The translations under genes and the position numbers were made by a program. From NCBI GenBank assembly GCA_003254905.1, contig QANU01108320.1, positions 1,204-65,203 of the forward strand: a DNA stretch of 64,000 nt, written 5' to 3'. The DNA is from Nissolia schottii (lineage: Eukaryota > Streptophyta > Magnoliopsida > Fabales > Fabaceae). The notes below the pieces were generated by a model. That model did no database searches and was not told where the DNA came from. It worked only from the letters and a program-made list of their open reading frames with translations. This document shows positions 46,994-59,368 of this stretch, piece after piece (the stretch's first letter is position 1; every line of letters starts with the position of its first letter).

Positions 46994-48034
46994 CATGCTT
47001 TTGACTACTGCAGGAAGCTGTCTCTCATCACCTACAAGGATGACATGGCGGAGTCCCGGAAGCTGCATCGGAATGGCTGATTCGCATTCCCTCAGCTGCG
47101 CCGCTTCGTCAATGACCAAAAACCGCACCGGCGGCATCCCTTCTGCGAACAGCTTAGTGGAAGTTGATGCAGTGCAGAAAATCAGGCACGCATTCATCAG
47201 GCAAAACTTTGCCATTGCATATCTGTCTGCAATGTTGGGAAGCGAAATCTCCTGACAAAGTGACTTCAGCAACTTCAGCATGCGAATGCACTCCTCCCTT
47301 TTGTCGCTCAACCTTCCAAGGCAATCGAGAGCGCCTCCTCCGCCGATGATGCGGCTGGTGGCTTGCGTTGACTTGGCCTTACTCAAGGAGGTTTTGAGGG
47401 ATTCTAGCGAATCAAGAGCCGCAAACATCGTCCTCGCCTTCTCAAACGGAATGCAAGACGTTGGCAGGTGCGTGCACAAGGCTCGCACGTGCACCTTGAG
47501 CTTCTCTCCGGTGAGACAAAATCTCTGGCTAAAAAATAGCTCCTCTGTCACGATGCTCCTCCTCTTTTTTTCGTCCTTATACGAGCGGTATTTCTCCTCA
47601 ATGGAAGTGTATTTGCTCTTCACGTATTGCTCCAATGTCAGAGAATCATCGTTCTTACGTTTCTTGTACAAATTATACGCTGGTTCAACAAGACGGTATT
47701 TCTGCTTAACGAATTCTTCCAGAGACATCAGATCATAATCATCATCATCATCATCATTCAATCCAAGCAGATACAAACGATATTGCTCTTCGGGGTCCTT
47801 GAGTAAACTGATCATCGATTCCAAGCAGTCTTTCCATCCGGTCAACGACTTGAGGAGATTATCCACGCGATAATCAAGGAAGACGTCGCGGAGGCCCCGG
47901 TAACAATCCACCTTCATTCGGGAGCTATTGCCGAATACCACAACGTCACCGGCTCCGTACGTGTCACGCTCGAGCGACTCCTTAACCAAACTCTGCAGGC
48001 GAGCCGCCACTTCCAGCACCGCGGTGTTGGTTGG
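46994..48034 (-). CDS. SEN1-like helicase A, central part (incomplete)
   Basis: A single open exon from the N at 48035 down to a donor at 46994 (AGCATG|GTACTT). It begins in the sequence just after Walker A (VLEVAARLQSLVKESLERD) and contains acidic and lysine-rich insertions. It ends with motif II DEAAQLRECES and motif III GDERQLPAVVKSM. Its first 173 bp (47862-48034) repeat 45631-45803 of the previous contig with about six differences. It is therefore either the direct continuation of that exon, with the two contigs in reversed order, or a very close paralogue. The later helicase exons (motifs IV-VI) are absent from the window for this gene. Confidence 0.75.
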
Positions 48035-48275
48035 NGCTAAAATAACATAACTTTCTAAAATTTACAACATAAATATAACCGAATAATTTTACCAACATTT
48101 TCTTTGTATAATTAAGCTTGGTCTTTATGCATAATCTACTTACTAAATTAACAAACACACATGTTATAAAAAAATACCTCAATTTTTCAAAAGAACATTT
48201 CATGAAATTAATTATTTTAAGTATATAACGTTCAGAGATCAGCAAACCTGTTGGCAAAGAAAGGTGCAAATAACA

Positions 48276-48462
48276 TCTTTACTATTAATAAAGTTATTGT
48301 GCAAGTTTAACCGCCTTTTGATGACATTTTTTGAACCAATATGCCCTTCTAATTTAAAAACACACAAACTGCCTATTTTATTTTTAAACTTTTAATTTTT
48401 TTTTTAAATTTATCATCTTATTTTAATTTCTATAGTGCCCCTTGGGTCACCCTATTTGCTAG
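48276..48462 (+). mobile_element. Short non-autonomous Helitron (187 bp)
   Basis: The segment starts TCTTTACTATTAATAAAG after an A and ends TTGGGTCACCCTATTTGCTAG before a T, satisfying 5' TC, 3' CTAG and an A/T target. Near the 3' end GGGT-C-ACCC can form a small stem, weaker than usual. There is no coding capacity. The 5' start resembles many small plant Helitrons. Confidence 0.55.
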
Positions 48463-50103
48463 TAGAGCATAATTCATATAGCTTTCACGTTTTAGTAAAG
48501 AAAAGAACATAGTAATAATCTTCAGACGGAAAGAATATCAGAGTTTATTTTAACTCAATGTATTATGTTTAAACAAACTAAAATAATACCTAAACAATTT
48601 CTCCTTATATCAAAGTTCAATGTGAAACCATTGTGTTCAATTTCTAACTTACTCGACAAGCTTATCGAAAGTTGGAGTCAAACTTAGTAGTTAAGCTTGG
48701 CTTGTTTCCACCTCCAACCCGGGTTTGATTTGGCGTTGATACCAACACACAATTTATTGTCAAATACAGATAGAATTGTTTATCAATTTACTGATCAAAA
48801 TGTTTCATTGTAGGTTCTTAAACCTTGTACATTCCTAGTTTAACTTCGAATAAAGTACACAACGACAACTAATTAATCAAATTGTATAGTAATTTATAAA
48901 ACAAGAATCATTTGTTTGACTTGATTAACCATTAGTCATTAGTTGATTCTTTGCACGTCTTAAATAACCAGGGAAAACTTCCTCACATTCACTCACCTAT
49001 TAGATTGTTGCCATCACTTGAAAGAGCACGAAGTTAGATATACAAGCACATCAACAGAAAACAACACAGAAGACCAAAACCCTACACTGGAAAATTTCAT
49101 CTTGTAATGATCCATAATGGTCAACCCTTGCAGTAACCTCATGCCTGGTTTTTTGTACACTTCTAAAACAGACTAATAATAGGTAAACAAAATATCCATA
49201 TTTACACCAAAAAAAAAAATTCACTTGATGAGTGTAATTGATGATCATCTAAAGGCAATTTCAGAAAAGTTGGTAGTGGAAAGGAGACAGTTAATCTGTA
49301 TGGTAAGAGTATGATACTGAGCAGACACCCAAAACCATCACAGTATATCGATGCTTTATGACGGTTGTTGTCGGCTCCTGCCGTAAGGTGATGAGTTAAG
49401 TCCCACAACGAGCAGAACCCTCGTGCTTAATTGCCAACATGACCACGTTGCTTCTTATCATATCCAGTTGGGATCTTGAATTGATGCTGTAAGGACAATA
49501 CAATTCAGATATGTAGCCAAATGCATAAAATGAAAAAAAAAAAAAGTAGTGTTTTACTTAATAGATGGCTGTATGAATATATAGTATATATTCTTACAGG
49601 AAACGAAAATTTCTTATATAGGCACAAAAGGTTGGTGGGACCCATAAACATGTGATTGTGTCTTCAATAAAGGTTACAGGACTCACATTTTTTGTGTGTG
49701 TGCTTAAATTCATTGTCTTAAAATTTTGTCTATACAAGAATCTATTGTAGAAAAAACTTTCTTAAAAAATACTTAGAATTTTAACAAGAAAAAAATCTAA
49801 AATAAGACAAGGCCTTGACTTTGAAGTCCCAAAAACAAAACTTACCTGTTACATTTGGCTGATTGGAAGCGATGCAAATTACTCTCATCTCCATTGTATA
49901 TTACTTGAATTACACTATCCACTTCTCTATTCTAAAAACCTGCATAAACCTCCATTGAACTGTAAAACTATGCATAATATAAAAAAACCCTACATATATC
50001 TCTACAATTTTCTTATATCCTTAACACACACACACACAGGAGAAGACCGTGTAATAGAAGTAAAATTCAAGGGAGATGAGGGTAATGTACTGTTGATTCT
50101 AAT
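48463..50103. other. Intergenic DNA between helicase genes
   Basis: No gene is recognised. The stretch next to 50104 would be the 3' UTR of the complete SEN1-like gene. Short frames around 49050-49400 have no known domain. Confidence 0.5.
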
Positions 50104-53100
50104 TCAAACATCCCTCAGTCTCAGCGTATCAAGTTCGTAACATATTGACTGCATAGGATCATCTTGTGGCAAATTACAATTGGTCGGAAGATTTGAACTA
50201 GCTGGCCAAATCGCCGGAACGTCAAAAATCCTGCAGTAACAGACTATATCAACACCTCCACCAGAAATAATTTTCCACCACTTTTCCCCTGTTTGATGCC
50301 AGCAATATATTTAGTATTTAGAAGTAGAATTATACCCATTAGAACATCTGTATTTGCAGCAACTAAGAGCTTCAACAGAATAATTCCTGTACGAGATGTC
50401 AATATCCTTTGTCATCTTGGAGACCTCAGACAATGGCAAAACATCCCAAATTTTCAAAACCTGAATGTAATTTGAGTGCTCCAGAAGAATGTCTACGGTC
50501 CACACAAGATAAAGCAATTCATTGACCTTATACAGCTGCAACAGTTGGGAACAAGTATCACCTGCAATGCCAATATTTATCTCCTGGTGAGGCTGACGCC
50601 AACCGCTTGAAAGTTGCATAAGCAGGAAGCATATTTCCTTGCATACGTAAGCACTCTTAATTCTTGCCATTGTAGCATGAAAACTATGACTGAATAAAAC
50701 CTGTAAAAGATATTTAGTCACATAAAAGATTGAGAATACATTAAAATGGTAAAGCTGTTTAGGAATCTTGAGAAGACTATCTTTTGCATCTGTCGCAGTA
50801 TACCTTCTCCTTCAAAGAGAAAGAATTTTAATCTCAGTGCACTTAAATGCAGAAGACAATTAATCCATCGAATCTGTTAAGCAATAAGCATACAATTTGA
50901 TAAATTTGTGTGGTGAGAGAAATAATTTGGGTTTGACGAGGAGATTTAATGGATTGAGCAAACTGGTTGTTGATCAGGGAAGTACTCCATGCTAGGTCAA
51001 TACACAAATTGCCTTATTCCTTTCATGTACTATTAATCTTTGATAGAGAAAGATGCATTTCCTACTTTTCCCAACTGTAAAAAACATATTAGGTGAAATG
51101 CAAGCTTTTTTCAAGGTTGAAGATAGAGTTATTACAATAGTAAACTGACTGCTGCTTTTCCAATCAGAAGAGCCCTCTGTAAGTGTTCATTTATGTTGTG
51201 TTTGATACTAACAGAAGAAATATGACCGACCGCAAGGAAACATGTATGATTAGGAAATGTCTATATGTACTGAATAATGGAACGCATCCCGATTTACTGG
51301 CCTGGAATTGCCTAAGTTATGAGAAGAGAAATTGGATCAAGGTCAGGATTGAAGACTTGGATTCTCTTAGTGTGGAGTAAAGGACAACTATGTTGTTTTA
51401 TGCTGATTGAAGATTGCCCTCACTTTACTTATTGTTGTTAAAATTTGCTTCTCCCCACTTTATTTGTAGTTTAGAATATGTAGTTATATACAGCAACAAC
51501 AACAGTCTAAGGTTTTTTCCCACTTGGTGGGGTTGCCTAGATGGATCAAACAACACCAATGTGATCTATCAAAAACCAATTCTTCATAGTGATTCTCTCT
51601 TGTTATGCTTGTTTTGGTGGTTTAACAATGCTATGGTATTTAATAGTTAAACGAACATGAACAATTTTAAGCAGCCTACCTTCCACTGTGCTTTCCTGAA
51701 AAGTGGAGAATCCATATTCAATAGATCACCAACTTGACCAAGCTCAATTATGGAATTTGCAATGGCAAAAGTGAACCCCTCATCCTCATCAGCATTATGA
51801 TAACACCCTCGAGCCCTAGCATCAAGGACTAGTCTCTCCCAAACAGAGCCGCTATTCATCAAAGTTTCACCATTACCTACTATCCAAAGGCAATACCTAC
51901 ATAGAAAGGGAAGAGTACAGTTGTCGTGGAAAAAATGTAAAAGAAATAATGTGAACAATATTGGAGCACAGATCATACCTTGCTCTTGTTACAGAAACAT
52001 TAGTTCTTTGAAAATTAGACATAAATCCCACATATCCCATGCTATTATATCTGACAGTTGATATTATTATTACATCCTCTTCGCCACCTTGGAAACCATC
52101 AATAGTGGAAACCTTTACATAAAAGTCATTATTGACATCACCATCAAACCTTCTCCCAAATGCATCTTGAATGGCATTAACCTGAGCTTTGTATGGTGAT
52201 ATAACTCCAACACTAACTCTCTGTCTTCTGGAAGTTGATTCTGTAAAGAGTCAATAGATGATAATAACTCCTTTGAAAGACAAAAGAAATCACTTGGAAG
52301 TTACATGGGTAAAGCATCTCATTAAAACATTTCTAGCTCGGCATAACCTATGGTAAAATTGACTAAAATATTAGATCATATTTATTAGAAAAGTTAAAAG
52401 TACCTTTAAAAAGGTTAAGAACAATTTCGGAGACCACAGCTACTTCCACCATATTTTTACGGCTATTCCCTTCCGTAAGTTCATCTTGTCCAAATGCAAC
52501 ATTTATAAAAGAGTAGGACTTGAACATATCTCCACGTAGAAAATGCTTCTCATAGCTTCTTTCCTTGACTCTTGGAGAGTCCAAAATCTGTTTGTCATAG
52601 AACTCAATATTTGGAAACAAGCTTATTGATGGATGCATTCTATATTGAATGTTAAGGAGGTGTTTTTTATGACCCAAAAGAACCAGCCTTTCAAATAAAC
52701 TTCTCCCAAATCCTGCCTTATCAGAAATCTGCATATATCCAAATATTCCTAGGGTGTTTAGTTTTTAATCTGCGAATTTCATAAAAGGAAAATAAAGAGA
52801 GACAAGATAAGAAACATATTTGCATAGACAGTATCTAATAAGACTGGAACACACCTCACTTTTGACTAGTGCAGGCAATTGTTTCTCATCTCCAACAAGT
52901 ACAACATGGCGAAGACCGGGAAGTTGTAAAGGTATATTTGACTCACATTCTTTGAGTTGGGCAGCTTCATCAACAACTAACATTTCTAGGCTATCAAGCG
53001 TTTCATGCAGTCTAGCAGAGCTTGAAACAGTACAAAAAATCATACGAGCTCTTTTTAAACAAAAGCTCTTTACTGAATGTTCATCAAAAAAATCAGGAAG

Positions 53101-55664
53101 ATTCAACCCATCTTGAAGTGATTTCAGTATTTTAAGGCATTCATTCCTGGTTGTACCCAGCTTAGACTGCCAAGTACAGCAACTAACATCAAAATCAGTT
53201 GTAGTAAAGGCAAGTAAAAATCCTTCCTCAGTAATGGAATTGCATGATAGCACAGTTGCAAGAACTTTCAGCCGATCAAGACATTCAAATAATTTTTTCA
53301 TATCTCTTAATGGAAGAATAGAAGTTGGCATATGAGTAGACATATTTATAGCAAATGTCGTCATCTTTGACCTAATGGAGTTAAATTTTTTCTTGACAAA
53401 CTCAAGAAATGGCAATCTTTTTATTTTGTTCTCTTGAAAAAGAAAATCCATCTTCTCTTGTTTATCATATTTAGTTCTTTTTCTTTCCTTAAAACACAAC
53501 CTGTTGTCACTTAAAGTATTATTAACTATCCTCTTCCACTCATTTTGCACACAAATTTTTGGACCTTGGGAATAGATGCCCTTTTTCTCTTGATTTGTTT
53601 GTTGACTTGCAAGTAGTTCCATCTCTTCTTTCAAACAATCATCATCATCTTCCTCGAAGTCCCTCTCATCGTCACACCTCAAATACTCACGATACTGGAT
53701 TTCTGGGTTTTCTAGTAACCATATCATCTGTTCTAAATGATGTCTCCAACCAGAGAAAGGTGCAAAGCACTTGGAAAGAATTTTTGCACGGTAATCAAGA
53801 AATATATCAAAAAGATCATGACGAGTGTCAATCTTCAACCGCTTTCTGTTACCAAATAATACTATGTCCCCAAGACCATAAATGGGATAGTCAAGGGACT
53901 CCATTACTAGCCTGAGAAACCGAGATGTAACTTCCAGTACTGCTACATTAGTTGGGGCACAGGTAAGTGTTTTGCATTTCCTTCTGAGGAGGGAAAATAA
54001 TAATGAGCCAACTGTTTTTGTTTTCCCTGTCCCAGGAGGGCCCCAAATTAGTTTCACAGAATTTCTGTGAGAACATTCCCTTGCAGCTACACAACTTAAA
54101 ACTCCCTCTTCTTGTGATTTGTTCAAATCAAAAGAGCGAATGACAGCACCAAGATTTGATGTATCAATAGTGCGCCTTTCACTAGAGAAACACTGAGAAC
54201 AATTTTCTCCAGCCTGTAAGAAGATGCAAAAACAATAAGTGTATGTAAATGTATTAATCCAATCGTTATGGTAAGCTTGATAAGGTACCCCAAAAAATAG
54301 AAAGGGAAAAACAAAAAGTATTGCATTATCGTCTATTCAGTTGTACAGGCATACCCAAACAGTGATACTGTAAGGTATACAACTATAAAGAGAATTAACC
54401 ACTGTTCTTACAGCAGAATTAGGTTGGAGCAGTTGCTTGATTATATACATGCTTGGACCATCCGGATCTGAGTTCAGCGCATTCCATATATGCACATTTG
54501 TTGTCAGGCTACTAAGATAGACAGCAAAACCGTATATATATCTGCCATCCTCTTGCATGTACACTTCAAAACTAATGGGCTTTGATGCTAGTATTTCAAC
54601 CATATAAACATTTCCATCCTGAAGATACTGTCTTACACTTCTAATTAAAGCAATAAGATAGGAATTTCCAGGCTTGTTCAAATCATCAACGCATGTCGGC
54701 CTCATATCAGTCAAAGCAATGATATGTCCAGGCTCAGGCTCGTAAATATCTCCTTTTTCATAACTATCCACTGTTGTTTTCATTTCAATCTTGTAAAACA
54801 AATTATGGGGAGGATTGTAACCTTCAGCAATATCAACATTAGTTATTTCACATGATGGAGCTTCTGAAATTGTCTTAATGCTTGAGCATAAATCTGCACG
54901 AACTTCCTCAATAAGAGGTAATATAAACGAGTTCAGGTAGTAACATCCTGATAAGAATGTCTTCGGGATTTGCTTCACCTATTATAAGATATACATATTA
55001 TAGTTTTAGAAGCTGATTACATGTAAAAAGCACAGGAAATGCTTCATCCATTTCCTTCAACAAATTTTCAGTATTAATCGGAATGCTTAGTACGCATCCC
55101 CGCAATTGCCGAGGAGCATGCATTGCATATTTCAACGTGCAAGTATAAAATTCATTTGATGCCAAACAAATTGAATCACAACAATGCAAAAACCATATGC
55201 AATAGTCAAAATGCTCAATAGTACCGGACAGCATGTTGCTCTAAGGCTACAAGCCTGGTTAGACAATCACATTGTAAGAACACACACAACAACAAACAAG
55301 CCTTTCCGCAGGTAACAACCTCATAATAGTTATTAACCTAAAGCAAGATTCTCAGTTTTCCTTTCATAATAGTTATTAGCCTAACTTTCTCTCTAATGCA
55401 CATACACAATTGACCAAATTCCATGAAACGAGACTTGAATGTGCCAAACTGAAAACTTTATATGGTAAACCATAGCTAGTAACAGTGTTAAAAAAAGAGG
55501 GATCATCATGGAAGCGCCATAAATAATAAAAGCATATATTCATGTGTGTGTGTGATGATGGGGGGCATGAATAATCAGACCTTGTCTCTATAAAGATCAT
55601 CGTTGAGCACATCCTTTAGAGACCAAGAGAAAACCGTGCTCACCAAGCCATGACCACGTTCCAT
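50104..55664 (-). CDS. SEN1-like superfamily 1 helicase B (complete)
   Basis: Eight exons (55581-55664, 54412-54978, 52855-54213, 52404-52728, 51979-52240, 51680-51896, 50336-50700, 50104-50230) total 3306 nt, 1101 residues. The start [20 protein letters not shown] is the family N-terminus. Helicase motifs in order are [11 protein letters not shown] (about 275), II VVDEAAQ (about 632), [39 protein letters not shown] and [10 protein letters not shown]. The C-terminal exons carry the conserved [24 protein letters not shown] block. All ATPase motifs are intact. Yeast Sen1 ends transcription of non-coding RNAs and resolves R-loops. This plant subfamily (Arabidopsis At1g65780/At1g65810 type) is less studied, so its exact role is inferred. 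A related fragmentary gene lies 2 kb downstream in the same orientation, so the two probably arose by tandem duplication. Confidence 0.93.
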
Positions 55665-56222
55665 CACTACTTAGGGTTAATACTGACGAATTCAATCAGA
55701 TTCTGAGTGATCACAGCAGAGACAAAAAGGAATGATCTTTATGAGTTGAACAGTCATGAAAACAAGTGGGGGGGGGGGGTTGAAGAAAAAGGAACAATTT
55801 CAATTTCTGTAGAGGAAGAAGAGGAGGAAGAACAAAAGGATGTTAAAACTGCATAATATACACATTGAGAGGGAAGGAAGGAAAGAGCGGCAAACCCATT
55901 TCAGGGCTTTGGTTTTTGGTGAGTATATGATGGTTTGGGTCACAGTGCGCCGTGATATCAATATCAATATGAAAATTAATATGAACAAATGTTGTGTATT
56001 CAATAAATAAATAAATAAAAAACATTTAACGAGGTCATCAAAAACTATTTTACGTTTGAGGAAGAATTTTTTTTTTCATTAAGGTCACATTTTATGTAAT
56101 TTTTGAGAAATATTATAATTACTAAGGAGTTTGAGAGACACTTACATGCCATTTCCTACCAAGACAGTTACGAGATTGAGGATGTCAGGGGCAAGGCGGA
56201 TGGGATTTGGGTTCTTAGTAAT
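55665..56222. other. Upstream region of SEN1-like gene B
   Basis: Presumed promoter and leader. It contains a run of 12 G residues (55768-55779), a G-homopolymer unusual in this AT-rich DNA. No other gene is seen. Confidence 0.5.
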
Positions 56223-56990
56223 TAGAGGTGTAAAAATGAGTCTGACCTGTGAGCTTGGCTCATTTACCTGGTTAAATGGATGAGTTTTATATGTAAAAAT
56301 GAGCCTAGCTCGTGAAATGTTTTTTTTAATTATAAAAAAATTAATTTTTTAAAAATTTCATTTTGAATTCTAAATTTTATTTTGGAGCTTAAGAATTTAC
56401 TTATAATTGAGCATGTTTAACTATTTATTATGCTTAATTACTTAATTATATTTATATTGCTATATAGCTGAAGTGTTATGACATAAATATTGATAAATTT
56501 TGCATTTTATTCTTTCAATGAGTGCCTACGCCCAACAAGTTGATATATACTTTCAAGTCTACGAGAAAGAGTTCTAATTGTGTTTTTGAACAATAACATA
56601 ACAGTCACATCAATGTTATATGTTGTAGTTTACTTAATAAAAGTTGTATTAATTCATGAATCGATTTCAAATAGCATTTGAAAGCATTTGATATCTTTCA
56701 AGCAAGATAGTTGAAGGAACAAAAAAGATAATATAATATTGCAATCAACCATTTAAATTATTTCTTTCTAATTAATTAATAGATAGACGATAAAAAATAG
56801 TTAAAAATGATCGCGCATACTTATTTATAATTTTATATTTAAATTATAAAATATAGACCAAAATTTTAATTTTTTAAAAAAATAAACAGACTAACAGGCT
56901 GGCCTGTTTAGACCCGTGAACCGACCATAAACAAGCCAAATCTTAAAAATAGGCATAATTTTAGCCCGGCCAGCTCGTTTGACACCCCTA
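56223..56990. mobile_element. TIR element related to 9352-9680
   Basis: The left end is TAGAGGTGTAAAAATGAG. The right end in reverse complement is TAGGGGTGTCAAACGAGCTG, followed by a region matching the small element (CTATTTTTAAG, GTTTATGGTC, CGGG). The 768-bp length and AT-rich interior suggest a longer family member. A clear 8-bp target duplication was not found, possibly because the right side abuts a tandem array. Confidence 0.6.
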
Positions 56991-58080
56991 CAACATGCTC
57001 TTAAAATAAGAAGCATCAATTGGACCTTGCTTTTCTTTTCCTTTTATTTTTTAATGTAATGAAAAATATAACATTTTAAACCTCGTTTCTTTTGTCCCTT
57101 AGTTATTTTTTAAGACAAAAAATTAACGTCAATTGAAATTGGTCCCGTTCTATTAGCCCAATTTTGAGAATTTGCTTATTTTGTTTTGGTTTGGGTAATG
57201 GGATTAGGACTTTGTGAAATTATCCCAACATGCTCTTAAAAAAAGACGCATCAACTGGATCTGCTTTATTTTTTTTCTCTTTTATTTAATGTTATGAAAA
57301 ATACAACACTTTAAATTATTTTTCCTTTTACAATAATATATTAATATTATATTAATAGTTCCTAGCATTGAAATTATATTAATTGATTATATAGTCATAA
57401 TTTTAAATATGTTGAGTTTTTTATTTATAATTATTAATATTTGATGTATCAATTTTTTTTAATATTTTCATTTTATTATTATTTTGTAGATTGCTTGTGA
57501 TGTTGACACACGAATTTTAATTTATTGAAATGATTTTGTGTTATATATTGTATAGATTTTTGTTGTCCTTTAGTTTTTTTAAAAATAAAATAAAAAACAT
57601 CAATTGAAATTGGTCCCATTCAATTAGTCAAATTCTGGGAATTCTCTTATTTTGTCGTTTGGATAATGGGGTAAGATTTTGTATCTCAACATGCTCTTAA
57701 TAGAAGTATCATCAATTAGATCATTTTTTTATTTTACAAAATATAACACTTTGAATTATTTTTTATATTATTTTTTCTAATCACTGTATCAATTAAAAAA
57801 TGTGGATCAGTTTAAATCATTCCTCGTTTCTTTTGCCTCTTAGTTATTTTTTAAATAAAAGAAAACATTTATTGAAATTGGTCACATTCAGTTATTAGTC
57901 CAATTCTAGGAGTTCACTTATTTTATTTTATTTTGGTTTGGGTAATGGGGTTAAGACTTTTTGAAATAATCTCAACATGTTCTTAAAAAAGCAAGCATTA
58001 ATTGGACTTTTCTTTCTTTTTTCTTTTTTTTTTATGTAACGAAAAATATAAATATTTTAAACTTCGATTGTGATAAAATT
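56991..58080. repeat. Diverged tandem array, units of about 0.24-0.46 kb
   Basis: The motif CAACATGCTCTTAA (or a variant) followed by a GCATCAATTGGA-like stretch starts units at about 56991, 57227, 57687 and 57972. Each unit continues with AAAATATAACA, then CGTTTCTTTTG, TTGAAATTGGTC, TCCAATTCT and GGGTAATGGG in the same order. Identity is moderate and one unit carries an AT-rich insertion. No coding function is evident. Confidence 0.75.
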
Positions 58081-59368
58081 AATGTGACAAAATTTGATTA
58101 GTTAAAAAAATATATCAACCATTTATGTTAATATAACAAAATTTAATTAGTTGAGAATTTTAAAAAAAAATTATGTTATGAATGGATTCAAATTAAACTC
58201 TTAACAATAATTAGTTTAGTTTTGTTCTACCTAAAAACAAATCGATTGTGAAAATCAATTCGAATTAATGTCATCGATTTGGTTCGGATCAATTCACTCC
58301 CTACACTCGTAGGGGAAAAAAACTTTGCATCGTCTTTGAATTAGAAGTTTTCTTGATGAGAAGGATTATCTGCCAGCAATATAAATTGGGAATAAACTTT
58401 ATTCAGTGACAAAAAATTGTCAAATAACTACGAAAGATACCACAATAATAAAATGGAAATACATGGAGAAAATTAAGTAATAAAAGGTACCATTTTAAAA
58501 AAAAGAGTAAATTTTGTTTATTCATCCCAAATTTTTAGATATCTAACACTCAAAGAAAAAATACAAGATATGTACCCCAAAAAAAATACAAGGTTATCAT
58601 ATTTTACTTTTTTCAATGTTTTTTTTATGGTAGACCCACACTTTTACGCTTCATTTAAATTGGAAGATAATCATGTATGCAAATTCTTTATTTAAATTGG
58701 AAGAGAATCATGTACGAAAATAATTATATTTATCAGATTAAAAGAAAAAAAAATTTAAATATAATGCTTATGTAAAAAAAAATTAATTTTAATTGATTGA
58801 AAAAAAAAAAACCATACTTTCGATTTTTAGAGTGATTGTAACCTTCACCAAAACGTTAAAACATTTCACTTTTATTGTGCAAAGGGAAAAAAAAATACAA
58901 GTAAAAAAGATAAGAGTCTATTTGTTGTTCAAGGTAAAAATAAAAATGGCAGCTTTGACGTTTTTGGGCAGCACAGCTCCCTATTCCATCTTCCCCTCTC
59001 GAAACTCTGATTTGAGCCTTCCAACTCTCACCAATTCCGGCACGCAAATTTGGGTTTCGTGAGTTCATTTTCGCATAACTTCTTTTATCCTTGTCTTCTG
59101 TGGTACTTTGATTACAAATTATGTTTTTTCTTTCATTATTATTATTATTTGGATGTCACTTTGGTCTATTCCAGTTTGTTGGTTCTCGTTATATTCTAAT
59201 CTGTGGTAGCTATAGATTTCAAAGTTCTATTCTTTTTCCCAATTTGTTTCAATTGCGTCGGCTCCAATTTTAGGGTTCATCGCACTCCTTAGGTGGGTAG
59301 GAGCATAACAGTGGGGTGTTTGCAGTGCAGAGTTGGTTGGTGGTTCAGATTGATTTGGTTGTGGGAAG
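58081..59368. other. Upstream region of CMC2
   Basis: AT-rich with many A runs up to about 58900. A frame starting ATGGCAGCTTTGACG at 58949 runs 38 codons to a stop (MAALTFLGSTAPYS...) and is most likely part of a leader exon or chance. An AGGGTT-type motif near 59273 may be a promoter or leader element. Confidence 0.4.

Noticed and set aside
51183-51380. Small gene in the intron between helicase B exons 6 and 7
   Set aside because: No domain, no homologue recognised, and helicase exons are correctly spliced around it.
58949-59062. Short protein beginning MAALTFLGSTAPYS as a plastid-targeted gene or first exon of CMC2
   Set aside because: It stops after 38 codons, no in-frame splice to CMC2 was found, and the conserved CMC2 start at 59369 needs no extra exon.
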